From contig NZ_KE383992.1 in assembly GCF_000423225.1 (NCBI RefSeq), positions 126,971-190,970 on the forward strand: a DNA stretch of 64,000 nt, given 5' to 3'. This DNA is from Kaistia adipata DSM 17808 (lineage in GTDB: Bacteria > Pseudomonadota > Alphaproteobacteria > Rhizobiales > Kaistiaceae). The position numbers and the translations under genes were made by a program. Positions within the stretch are counted from its first letter, which is position 1. Every line of letters begins with the position of its first letter. The notes beneath the pieces were generated by a model that saw nothing but the letters and a program-made list of their open reading frames with translations, was not told the origin of the DNA and ran no database searches. Shown piece after piece: positions 17,238 through 25,058 of the stretch.

Positions 17238-18050
17238 ATGAAACGCTACGTCCTCCTCGCCATCGCGCTGTGCTTCCTGGCGATCTACCTGTTCCCGCTC
17301 TACTGGATGTATCTGACCGCCTTCAAGCCGTCGTCGGAGACCTTCACCTATCCGCCGAAGTTCTGGCCGGACGACCCGCAGTTCAACTTCGCCAAGGTGT
17401 TCGTCGAGAAGAAGATGGACACCTATCTGTGGAACTCGCTGCTGATCGCGACGGGCACCACGGCGCTGGCCGCCTTCTTCGGCACCGGCTGCGCTTACGC
17501 GCTCGCCCGCGTCCGCAACGTCTGGATGGACATCGTCCTGTTCCTGATCCTGATGATGCAGGTGCTGCCGCCGTCGCTGATGGCGACGCCGATCTTCGTG
17601 CTGTTCAACCAGATCGGCCTGATCACCACGCCGCGCTTCGCGGTCGTGCTCGCCCAGACGGCCAAGGTGCTGCCGCTCTACATCGTGCTCTGCCGCACCT
17701 CGTTCATGCAGATCCCGAAGGAGCTCGAGGAGGCCGCCCGCGTCGACGGCGCCTCGCGCATCGCCGCCTTCTTCCGCATCATCGTGCCGCTCGCCCGCAA
17801 CGGCATCCTCGTCACCTCGGTGCTGATCTTCCTGCAATCCTTCGGCGAGTACGTCTATTCGCGCACGATGATCTCGCAGGAGGAGCTGCAGACCGCCACC
17901 GTCGGCCTGATGAACTTCATGGGCCCGAACACGACGGACTGGAACGGCATCATGACCTATGCCGTGATCTACGTGACGCCGATCGTGCTGGTCTTCATGC
18001 TGCTGCAGCGCAAGATCGTCAGCGGCCTTACCGCCGGCGCGCTGAAGTAG
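17238..18050 (+). CDS. Sugar ABC transporter permease (MalG/UgpE type)
   Basis: 270 residues and six hydrophobic helices. The EAA loop reads EEAARVDGASRIAAFFRII, and the C-terminal LLQRKIVSGLTAGALK is the characteristic MalG end that reaches into the ATPase interface. GGAGAGAG precedes the ATG. It is the last gene of the LacI-controlled operon and is followed by a strong terminator. Confidence 0.92.
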   Translation: MKRYVLLAIALCFLAIYLFPLYWMYLTAFKPSSETFTYPPKFWPDDPQFNFAKVFVEKKMDTYLWNSLLIATGTTALAAFFGTGCAYALARVRNVWMDIVLFLILMMQVLPPSLMATPIFVLFNQIGLITTPRFAVVLAQTAKVLPLYIVLCRTSFMQIPKELEEAARVDGASRIAAFFRIIVPLARNGILVTSVLIFLQSFGEYVYSRTMISQEELQTATVGLMNFMGPNTTDWNGIMTYAVIYVTPIVLVFMLLQRKIVSGLTAGALK

Positions 18051-18069
18051 GACCGCCACGCCAAGCAAA

Positions 18070-18101
18070 AGCCCCGCCCGGAACACCGGGCGGGGCTTTT
18101 T
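18070..18101. terminator. Rho-independent terminator at the end of the MalG-type gene
   Basis: AGCCCCGCCCGG pairs perfectly with CCGGGCGGGGCT around an AACA loop. T-runs follow on the plus strand, and an A-run precedes (AAAAGCC), so it could also act on minus-strand transcripts arriving from the opposing operon. Confidence 0.88.
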
Positions 18102-18130
18102 CCTTCTGCTCTGCAATGCACCGCCGCCCA

Positions 18131-18243
18131 CATCCTGAGGAGCCCCGAAGGGGCATCTCGAAGGACGCACAACGGGAATGCGACGCCGTCTCGAAGGCCG
18201 TGCATCCTTCGAGACGGCTTGCTACGCAAGCCTCCTCAGGATG
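18131..18243. repeat. Paired CATCCTGAGG inverted repeat
   Basis: CATCCTGAGGAG at the left is the reverse complement of CTCCTCAGGATG at the right. Inside are smaller hairpins: CCCCGAAGGGG, CGTCTCGAAGG facing CCTTCGAGACG, and GCTTGCTACGCAAGC. Related copies are at 29617-29740 and, as a half, at 680-711. It fills the gap between two converging operons. Confidence 0.8.
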
Positions 18244-18278
18244 TTGGGGCCGGGTTCCGCAGAGCCGCTGGAAAGTGC

Positions 18279-19484
18279 CTACTTCACCTCGGCGACCGAT
18301 CCCCTGGCGATGAAGCCGTCGACCGTCGCGGCGTCGAAACCGAACTCTTCGAGGATCTCGCGCGAATGCTCGCCGATGCGCGGCGCCGGGCGCTCGATCT
18401 CGGACGGCGTCTTCGACATCTTCACGGCCGGCGCCACCACCTTGACCGTGCCGGCCGTCGGGTGCTCGTAGCTGGTGATCGCGCCGATATGCTTCACCTG
18501 CGGGTCCTGCTCGGCCTGCAGGTGCGTCTTCACCTCGCCGCACCAGATGTCGACGGCGAGCATCGCCTGCATCAGGTCCGCCGTCGTCCAGGCCTTGGTC
18601 AGCGCGGCGAGCTTCTCCCAGATCTCGTCGCGCTTGTCGAACAGGTCCTTCGGGTTGTCATAGACGAGCAGGCTGTCGTCGCCGAGCACGCCGACGAAGC
18701 GCTTGAACGGGCTCATCGCCACCGTCACCCAGCCGTCCGAGGTCGGATAGACGCCGAACGGCGCATCCATGCCGGGATGGCCGATGCCGGATTTCGGACG
18801 CACGAAGTCCTGCTGGAAGTTCATCGCCATCAGCATTTCCTGGCCCTGATGCGCCAGCATGGCCGAGAGCAGGTCGACCTTGATCTCCTGGCCCTCGCCG
18901 GAGCGCTCGCGCCAGTAGAGCGCCGAGAGGATGCCATAGACCATGTTCATGGCGCCGATCTGGTCGGAGAAGCCGGAACCGACCGGCACCGGCGGGCCGT
19001 CGCCGCGGCCGGTCGCCGCCGCGATGCCGGTGAGCCCCTGGATCAGCATGTCCTGGCCGGGCCGCGACAGATACGGACCGCTCTCGCCATAGCCGGAGCC
19101 GGAGCAGTAGATGATGCGCGGGTTGATCTTGGCGAAATCGGCATAGCCGAAGCCGAGCCGCTCCAGCACGCCGGGGCGGAAATTCTGCACCACGACATCG
19201 GCCGTCTCGGCGATCCTGTAGAGGATCTCCTTCGCCTCGGGCGCCTTCAGGTCGAGCGCCAGCGAGCGCTTGTTGCGGTTCCAGGCGAGGAAGTTGGGGC
19301 TCTCCGTGCCACCGACCCAGCGATTGTTGAAGGTGAGCGTGCGGAACAGGTCGCCCTGCCCCGGCCGCTCGACCTTGATCACGTTCGCGCCCATGTCCGC
19401 GAGCAGCTGGGTGGCGAAGGGGCCCTGCAGAAGATGGCTCAGATCGAGGACGGTAACGTCCTGAAGGGCCTTGGCGGCGGTCAT
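18279..19484 (-). CDS. CaiB/BaiF family (class III) CoA-transferase
   Basis: 401 residues. The N-terminal LDLSHLLQGPFATQLLADMGA is diagnostic of class III CoA-transferases. NRNKRSLALDLK and the PGQDMLIQG segment follow; the Asp there (D145) matches the catalytic acyl-forming aspartate of formyl-CoA transferase. The enzyme moves CoA between carboxylic acids. It is the last gene of a nine-gene minus-strand operon that also encodes an importer, an enoyl-CoA hydratase, an SDR and a lactonase, so the acceptor is probably a sugar-derived acid (inference). It lies 58 bp after the lactonase gene. Confidence 0.92.
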   Translation of the reverse strand: MTAAKALQDVTVLDLSHLLQGPFATQLLADMGANVIKVERPGQGDLFRTLTFNNRWVGGTESPNFLAWNRNKRSLALDLKAPEAKEILYRIAETADVVVQNFRPGVLERLGFGYADFAKINPRIIYCSGSGYGESGPYLSRPGQDMLIQGLTGIAAATGRGDGPPVPVGSGFSDQIGAMNMVYGILSALYWRERSGEGQEIKVDLLSAMLAHQGQEMLMAMNFQQDFVRPKSGIGHPGMDAPFGVYPTSDGWVTVAMSPFKRFVGVLGDDSLLVYDNPKDLFDKRDEIWEKLAALTKAWTTADLMQAMLAVDIWCGEVKTHLQAEQDPQVKHIGAITSYEHPTAGTVKVVAPAVKMSKTPSEIERPAPRIGEHSREILEEFGFDAATVDGFIARGSVAEVK

Positions 19485-19542
19485 GGTCGGTTCCTCACAC
19501 TCGTCTTGTCGGCGCGCCCGCCTCGCGGACGGCCGGGGCTGG

Positions 19543-20457
19543 TTAGTCGGTCTTGTCCGCCGAACGGCGCCAGAGCGGCGTGGCGGAGGTGTCGGTGTCG
19601 ATCTTCGTCACGTGCCAGCGGCCGAGATTGGCCGTGTAGAGCGCGGCGCCGTCGAAGGCGATATTGGTCGGATGGGCGAGCACATGCGCGGTCGCGTCCT
19701 CGATATAGATCTCGGCGGCGCCTCCGCCGGCCGGAATCCGGAGCACGCGCGACGGCTCGTAGCAGCCGACGAACAGCGCGCCGGCATCGTCGAAGGCGAG
19801 GCCGTCCGGCAGGCCTGGCAGGTCATCCGAATAGGTCGTCGCCGCGCCGGCCGAGCCATCCGCGCGAAACGCGATGCGGGTGATCCGGCGGGCGAAGGTC
19901 TCGCAGAGGAGGAGCGCGTCGCCTTCCGGCGAAAGCGCCATGCCATTGGCGAAGTCGAAGGGACCGCCATGCCAGACTTCGCCGGCACCGGTCTCGAGGT
20001 CATACGACCAGATCGACGGGCCGGGATCGCTCGGTCCGCGCGTGTCGGAAACATAGAGCCGGCCGCGCGCCCGATCGACGACCGCGTAGTTCGGCACCTC
20101 GATGCCGGGCGCGGTGAAACGCGCCAGCGACCGGTCGGCGAGGTCGAGGCGGAACACCGCGGAATAGCGGGAATCGCAGGCGAACAGCGCCCGGTCGCCG
20201 TCGAAGGCGAGGCCGAGCAGGAAACCGCCCGTCGAGGCGACCTCCTCGATCTCGGACCCGTCCGGCGCGATGCGCAGGATCTGGCCGTTCTCGCTGCCGG
20301 CCCAGACCCAGCCGTCCGGACCGACCGCGACCCCCTCGGGGTGCTGCAGGCGCGGCGACGAGAAGATGCCGTCGAACAGGACGGTGGCCCGCTCCGCCGG
20401 CAGGAGGGTCGGCCCGCCCGTGGTGAAGCCGTGATGCATCGCCGCGCCCGCCATCAT
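19543..20457 (-). CDS. SMP-30/gluconolactonase-family lactonase
   Basis: 304 residues forming a six-bladed beta-propeller of the SMP-30/LRE type. Metal-site signatures are present: PEGVAVGPDGWVWAG, GFLLGLAFDGD, VPNYAVVD, DFANGMALSPEGDALLLCET and GLPDGLAFDDAG. The latter two match the Asn and Asp ligands of the family. It hydrolyses aldonolactones to aldonic acids. Its ATG overlaps the stop of the mutarotase-like gene (ATGA). In this operon it would open the lactone made by the neighbouring dehydrogenase. Confidence 0.88.
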   Translation of the reverse strand: MMAGAAMHHGFTTGGPTLLPAERATVLFDGIFSSPRLQHPEGVAVGPDGWVWAGSENGQILRIAPDGSEIEEVASTGGFLLGLAFDGDRALFACDSRYSAVFRLDLADRSLARFTAPGIEVPNYAVVDRARGRLYVSDTRGPSDPGPSIWSYDLETGAGEVWHGGPFDFANGMALSPEGDALLLCETFARRITRIAFRADGSAGAATTYSDDLPGLPDGLAFDDAGALFVGCYEPSRVLRIPAGGGAAEIYIEDATAHVLAHPTNIAFDGAALYTANLGRWHVTKIDTDTSATPLWRRSADKTD

Positions 20458-21569
20458 GCGCCCCGCGTCAGGAACGCCGCGTCATAGGGCACCGCCAGGC
20501 TGGCGCCGCCCTCGTCGGTCAGGACGAGCTCGGAGCCGCGCGCCTCGATCGAGGCGACCCGCGTCCAGCCCTCGGGCAGCGCGAGGCCGCCGAGGACGTT
20601 GCGGACATCGACCTCGCCGGCCGGATCGAGGCTCAGGAAGGTCGGAATGCCCTCCTCCTGCCACGGGTTCGGCGCGATCGACGCCTTGTGGCCATGGCCG
20701 CCATAGGTGCGGCCCTCCTCGAGGCCGAGCACGCCGATGTGGCGGCCGTTCCACGGCTGATAGTCGCGGCCGCCATTCGAGAACCACATCATGGTGATCG
20801 GGTAATCGGCCGGGCTCTTCAGCGACAGGAAGATGTCGCGCTTGTCCGGCCGGACCGCAGCCGCCCAGCCGAGCGGGTTCGACGGCTCCTCGACCAGCGA
20901 CAGGAAATCCTCGTGCTTCGAGCCGAACGGATAGGTGGTGAGATCCGCCGTGGTGCCGTCGGCGCGCGGCGCCTTGGTCAAATCGGTGAAGCGCGCCGGA
21001 TAGGCGAGCAGCGAGCGGCCCTGCGAGGGATCGGATTCGATCGCGGTCGCCGGCGTCGTGCCGTAGCGCTTCGGCGAGAAGGAGAGCCGGCCGCCGCCGT
21101 CGAAGCGGGTCATGGCGTGGTTGGCGACGGGGATGTCGCCCTCGCCGCCGATGAAGACGTGCCGCTCATAGAGGAACGGATGGCCGTCGCGGACGGTGAA
21201 TTCCTTGACGAGGCGGGCGCCCTGCACGCGCTTCACCAGCTCGTAGCGCGCCGTCTGGCCGCCCTCGGGAAGCGCCGTCACGTCGACGAGCTTCCAGGGC
21301 GAATTGGCCGGCCAGCCATGCAGCGTCGTCACCTCGATGTCACTGGTCGAGAACGGCGCGCAGAAGAAGTCGCCGGAAAGGAAGCGGAGATTGGCGTCGA
21401 TCGATTCGTCCTCGACGATCGCCTTGTCGTCGATCCAGGGCGCCGTGTGCAGCGGCTCGACCGCGCGGCCGTCCCGCGTGACCGCGAAGACGCGGACATG
21501 ACCGCCGCGCAGGTCGAGCGTCGCGCGGACGCCCTTCGCCTCGATGGTATGGAAATTCCCGTCGCTCAT
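20454..21569 (-). CDS. Uncharacterised protein, possibly galactose-mutarotase-like fold
   Basis: 371 residues from the ATG at 21569, which follows GGAAGGAA; a longer frame exists but adds a low-complexity leader. No family is named with certainty. The pattern of short strands (GGHVRVFAVTRDGRAVEPLHTAPW, FLSGDFFCAPFS, FLYERHVFIGGEGDIPVANHAMTRF split among glycines) looks like the beta-sandwich of aldose 1-epimerase-like carbohydrate-binding proteins. The His in ANHAMTRF and the acidic residues could be the active site. It is coupled by 4-bp overlap to the lactonase gene, which supports a role in handling a sugar or its anomers. Confidence 0.5.
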   Translation of the reverse strand: MSDGNFHTIEAKGVRATLDLRGGHVRVFAVTRDGRAVEPLHTAPWIDDKAIVEDESIDANLRFLSGDFFCAPFSTSDIEVTTLHGWPANSPWKLVDVTALPEGGQTARYELVKRVQGARLVKEFTVRDGHPFLYERHVFIGGEGDIPVANHAMTRFDGGGRLSFSPKRYGTTPATAIESDPSQGRSLLAYPARFTDLTKAPRADGTTADLTTYPFGSKHEDFLSLVEEPSNPLGWAAAVRPDKRDIFLSLKSPADYPITMMWFSNGGRDYQPWNGRHIGVLGLEEGRTYGGHGHKASIAPNPWQEEGIPTFLSLDPAGEVDVRNVLGGLALPEGWTRVASIEARGSELVLTDEGGASLAVPYDAAFLTRGA

Positions 21570-21600
21570 TCCGCTTCCTTCCCGTGATGTCGGTTGCGCG

Positions 21601-22383
21601 TCACTCGCCCCGAACGACGAGGCCTCCGTCGACGCGCAGGATCTCTCCCGTGATGAAGGAAGCCCGATCGCTGGCCAGGAACAAGACCGCTTCGCCAACT
21701 TCCGGCGCTTCTCCAAAGCGACCGAGCGGATGGGCGTTGTTCCAGCTGGCGATCAGCCCCTGCGGGTCGGGATGGGTGGCGAAGATCTTCTCGTTCAACG
21801 GCGTCATGATCGTGCCGGGCGCCACCGCGTTGACGCGGATGCCGTGCGGGGCGAGGTCGATCGCCGCCTGCTGGGTCAGCGCGTTGATGCCGCCCTTCGC
21901 CGCCGCATAGGCGGCCCAGCCCTTGAAGCCGGCGAGCGACTGCACCGACGACATGTTGACGACGGCGCCCTTGCCGCGCTTGCGCATCTCGGGGACGCAG
22001 ACGCGCATGCCGCGCCAGACGCTGGAGAGATTGGTGGTGATGACGGTGTTCCAGCTCTCCTCGTCGATCTCGTCGACGACGCCGCCGATCGCCCGCGCGG
22101 CGTTGTTGACGAGGATGTCGATGCCGCCGAAGGCCTCGACCGCCGCCGCCGCCATCGCCTGCATGTCGGCCATCACGGCGACGTCGGTGCGCACGAAGAT
22201 CGCCTCGGCGCCGGAGGCCCGGAGGCCCGCCGCGGTTGCCGAGCCCGCTTCTTCGTCGATGTCGGCCACCACCACGGCGGCCCCTTCCCGCGCCAGCGCC
22301 TCGGCGGAGGCGCGGCCGATGCCCATGGCGCCGCCGGTGACGACGGCCACCCGTCCGGAAAGTTCGGTTCCACGCATGGTCAT
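21601..22383 (-). CDS. Short-chain dehydrogenase/reductase
   Basis: 260 residues with the SDR hallmarks TGGAMGIG, NNAA, NMSSVQS and YAAAK, and the end GGLVV common to sugar-oxidising members. The ATG at 22383 overlaps the stop of the enoyl-CoA hydratase gene (ATGA); a second ATG 6 bp downstream is also possible. In the operon it probably oxidises the imported sugar or an intermediate with NAD(P), giving the lactone or keto-acid used by the other enzymes. Confidence 0.85.
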   Translation of the reverse strand: MTMRGTELSGRVAVVTGGAMGIGRASAEALAREGAAVVVADIDEEAGSATAAGLRASGAEAIFVRTDVAVMADMQAMAAAAVEAFGGIDILVNNAARAIGGVVDEIDEESWNTVITTNLSSVWRGMRVCVPEMRKRGKGAVVNMSSVQSLAGFKGWAAYAAAKGGINALTQQAAIDLAPHGIRVNAVAPGTIMTPLNEKIFATHPDPQGLIASWNNAHPLGRFGEAPEVGEAVLFLASDRASFITGEILRVDGGLVVRGE

Positions 22384-23165
22384 ATTCCCTTGAAGACCGG
22401 ATCACGTTTGTCGAGGAAGGCGTCGATGCCCTCCTGGCCGTCGGCCGTGCCGTAGAGGCGGAACAGCACTTCCTGCTCGAAGCCCTGCGCCACCGGCAGC
22501 GCCGCGTCGGGCCCCTGCCGGATCAGCCGCTTCATCTCGGCCTGCGCCAGCGGCGCCACCTTGAGCATGGCGCGGGCGCGGCCGAGCACCGTTTCCACCA
22601 GCGCCTCGTCGGCGACGCATTCGGCCGCGAGGCCAAGCTGGAAGGCGCGCTCGCCGGTGATGCGGCGCGCCGCCAGCATCACGTCCGAGGCGATGATCCG
22701 GCCGACGGCGCGGGTCAGGCGCTGCGTGCCGCCGCCGCCGGGCGACAGGCCGAGCAGCCCTTCCGGCAGGCCGAGGCGGGCGCTCGTCGCGCAGAGGATG
22801 ACGTCGCAGCAGAGCGCGATCTCGAAGCCGCCGCCGAGCGCATAGCCACGGATCGCCGCGATGGTCGGCTTCGAAAGCGCCTCGAGCTTGTCGAAAATAC
22901 GCCGGCTTTCCAATTGGTAGGCGATGAACTCGGCCCGACGGTTGCCGCGATATTCGGCGATGTCGGCGCCAGCGACGAAGGCCTTCTCGCCCGCGCCGGC
23001 CAGGATGACCACGCGCACGGCCGGGTCGACGGCGATCGCGTCGAGATGCGCCTCGAACTCGCGCATCAGCGGCGTCGACAGCGCGTTCAGCTTGTCGGGC
23101 CGGTTGAAGGTGAGCCGGACGATACCGGGTTCGAGTTCATCGCGAAGAACCAAAGGTTCGGACAT
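22380..23165 (-). CDS. Enoyl-CoA hydratase/isomerase (crotonase) family protein
   Basis: 261 residues. The oxyanion-hole segments AFVAGADIAEY and GYALGGGFEIALCCDV and the catalytic region LGLPEGLLGLSPGGGGTQRL are all intact. Both glutamates used by hydratases (GGGFE and LPEG) are present, so hydratase activity is plausible. It is placed 5 bp after a transporter permease and before an SDR, in an operon with a CoA-transferase. This suggests it hydrates, dehydrates or cleaves a CoA thioester derived from the imported compound rather than acting in fatty-acid oxidation. Confidence 0.88.
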   Translation of the reverse strand: MSEPLVLRDELEPGIVRLTFNRPDKLNALSTPLMREFEAHLDAIAVDPAVRVVILAGAGEKAFVAGADIAEYRGNRRAEFIAYQLESRRIFDKLEALSKPTIAAIRGYALGGGFEIALCCDVILCATSARLGLPEGLLGLSPGGGGTQRLTRAVGRIIASDVMLAARRITGERAFQLGLAAECVADEALVETVLGRARAMLKVAPLAQAEMKRLIRQGPDAALPVAQGFEQEVLFRLYGTADGQEGIDAFLDKRDPVFKGI

Positions 23166-23170
23166 CGGGA

Positions 23171-23998
23171 TCAGCCTTTCACGGCGCCGGCGGTGAGGCC
23201 GGCCACGAACTGGCGCTGCAGGAGGAAGAAGATCGCGATGACGGGGACCGAGATCAGCACCGAACTCGCCATCAGCTCGCCATAGCGGATGCCGTACTGG
23301 CCGATGAAATCGTTCATGCCGACCGGCAGCGTCCGCATCTCCTTGGTCGAGGTGAAGGACAGCGCGAACAGGAATTCCTGCCAGGTGACGATCAGCACGA
23401 ACACGGCGGTGGCGACGATGCCCGGCTTGCAGAGCGGCAGGATGATCAGGAAGAAGATCTTGAACGGGCCGGCGCCGTCGATCGCCGCCGCCTCCTCCAG
23501 CGCCACCGGCAGCCGGGCGAGGAAGCCGCGCAGCATCCAGATCGCCACCGGCAGCGTCACGGTCACATAGGCGAGGATCAGCGAGGTGTAGGTGTTCAGC
23601 AGATCCGCCGCCTTCATCATCTTGTAGATCGGGATGATGATGGCGCTGGCCGGGAACATCTGCGCCACGATGACGAGCACCATCAGGATCGACAGGAGCC
23701 GCATCTGGGTCCGGGTGAACGAATAGGCGGCGAAGAGCGCCAGCGTCACCGTGATCACGACAGTCGAGAGCGAGACGACGACCGAGTTCAGGAAATAGGT
23801 GCGGAACTCCGGCCGGAACGCCGTCAGGTAGTTCTCGAAGGTCGGGTTTTCCGGCCAGAGCCGGGCGGGGATGGCGAAGGGTTCGGCCGCCGGCTTCAGC
23901 GACACCGAGACCATCCAGAAGAACGGCAGCAGGATGACGACACAGAGGCCGAGCTGCAGCAGGAGCAGCAGCAGGCGGTGAGTCCTGGACGGGGTCAT
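23171..23998 (-). CDS. Sugar ABC transporter permease (MalG type)
   Basis: 275 residues with six hydrophobic helices, EAA loop EEAAAIDGAGPFKIFFLIILP and the C-terminal LLQRQFVAGLTAGAVKG. The ATG at 23998 overlaps the stop of the MalF-type gene. It shares overall design, but not close identity, with the permease at 17238. No ATPase follows; the operon continues into metabolic genes. Confidence 0.92.
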   Translation of the reverse strand: MTPSRTHRLLLLLLQLGLCVVILLPFFWMVSVSLKPAAEPFAIPARLWPENPTFENYLTAFRPEFRTYFLNSVVVSLSTVVITVTLALFAAYSFTRTQMRLLSILMVLVIVAQMFPASAIIIPIYKMMKAADLLNTYTSLILAYVTVTLPVAIWMLRGFLARLPVALEEAAAIDGAGPFKIFFLIILPLCKPGIVATAVFVLIVTWQEFLFALSFTSTKEMRTLPVGMNDFIGQYGIRYGELMASSVLISVPVIAIFFLLQRQFVAGLTAGAVKG

Positions 23999-24876
23999 GC
24001 CGCAGCCCTCCGGCTTCCGCGCTGGGTGAGGAAGTAGAGCGTGATCAGGAGCGCCAGCACGACGATCGAGACGACGCCATAGCCGGCCGCCTCGCCGAAG
24101 CGGAACTGGCCGAAGCCGAGCTCGTAGATCTTGGTCGGGAAGATGTGCGTCGAATTCTGCGGCCCGCCGCGGGTCAGTACCCAGATCATGTCGAAATAAT
24201 TGAAGGTCAGGATGGTGGTCAGGATGAAATTGATGGCGATCACTTCCTTCATCGACGGCAGCACGACGTGCCAGAGCCGGCGCGTCGCGCTGGCGCCGTC
24301 CATCTTGGCGGCCTCGATCTGCTCGGCTTCGACGTTCTGCAGCGCCGCGAGGAAGACGACGGTCGAGAACGGAAAGCCCTTCCAGACGGCGGCGATGACG
24401 GCGGCGGCCATGGCGGTCGAACTGTCGGCCAACCAGGCGAGGCCCTGATCGCCGAAGCCGGCGGAAATCAGGAAGGAATTGATGAGCCCGAGCTGCGGGT
24501 CGTACATGAAGCGCCACAGGATGGCGGCGACGACGCCGGGCAGCACCCAGGGCAGCAGCACCAGCGAGCGCATCAGGCCCTGGCCGGGCAGTTTCTGGTT
24601 CAGGAGCAGCGCGCAGAGGAAGCCGAACACGTTCTGCAGCACCACGACGGCGACCGTCCAGACAATGGAATTCCGGACGATCTGCGCGAAATCGGCGCTA
24701 CCAAAAATCTTCTGGTAGACGGCGAGGCCGACGAATTTCGGCGTCGGATTGATGAAGGAGGTCGAGTAGAGGCTCTCGATGACCGTGCCGATCATCGGGT
24801 AGTACATCAGCACCGCGACCAGCAGGACGGCCGGCGTCACGAAGATCCAGGTGAGCCAGCGATCGCGTTTCAGCAT
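23995..24876 (-). CDS. Sugar ABC transporter permease (MalF type)
   Basis: 293 residues with six transmembrane segments. The EAA loop is IEAAKMDGASATRRLWHVVL. The ATG at 24876 follows the palindrome-rich gap after the binding-protein gene. It forms the membrane pore with the MalG-type protein encoded next. Confidence 0.92.
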   Translation of the reverse strand: MLKRDRWLTWIFVTPAVLLVAVLMYYPMIGTVIESLYSTSFINPTPKFVGLAVYQKIFGSADFAQIVRNSIVWTVAVVVLQNVFGFLCALLLNQKLPGQGLMRSLVLLPWVLPGVVAAILWRFMYDPQLGLINSFLISAGFGDQGLAWLADSSTAMAAAVIAAVWKGFPFSTVVFLAALQNVEAEQIEAAKMDGASATRRLWHVVLPSMKEVIAINFILTTILTFNYFDMIWVLTRGGPQNSTHIFPTKIYELGFGQFRFGEAAGYGVVSIVVLALLITLYFLTQRGSRRAAA

Positions 24877-24935
24877 GAGTTTCGGTTCTTCTCGTTTTTG
24901 GGCAGCGGACGCGGAGCGGGCGCCGTCCCGGGCAG

Positions 24936-24998
24936 GAACCCGGGATCCAGGCGGCCTGAAACAGGCCCGGATGGATCCCCGCCAAGGCGGGGATGGCG
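24936..24998. repeat. GGATCC-flanked palindromic repeat
   Basis: GGGATCCAGGCGGCCTG faces CAGGC.CGGATGGATCC, followed at once by the perfect small hairpin TCCCCGCCAAGGCGGGGA. It lies in the 182-bp gap between the binding-protein and MalF-type genes; a further CCCCTCCCG...CGGGAGGGG hairpin follows near 25020-25055. As at 5968-6094, a hairpin block sits immediately after a binding-protein gene, where it may trim downstream expression. Confidence 0.6.
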
Positions 24999-25058
24999 CG
25001 GCGGAGCTCCCCTGCCCGGCCCCCTCCCGCGGACGGGAGAGGACCGGGAGGGGGAACC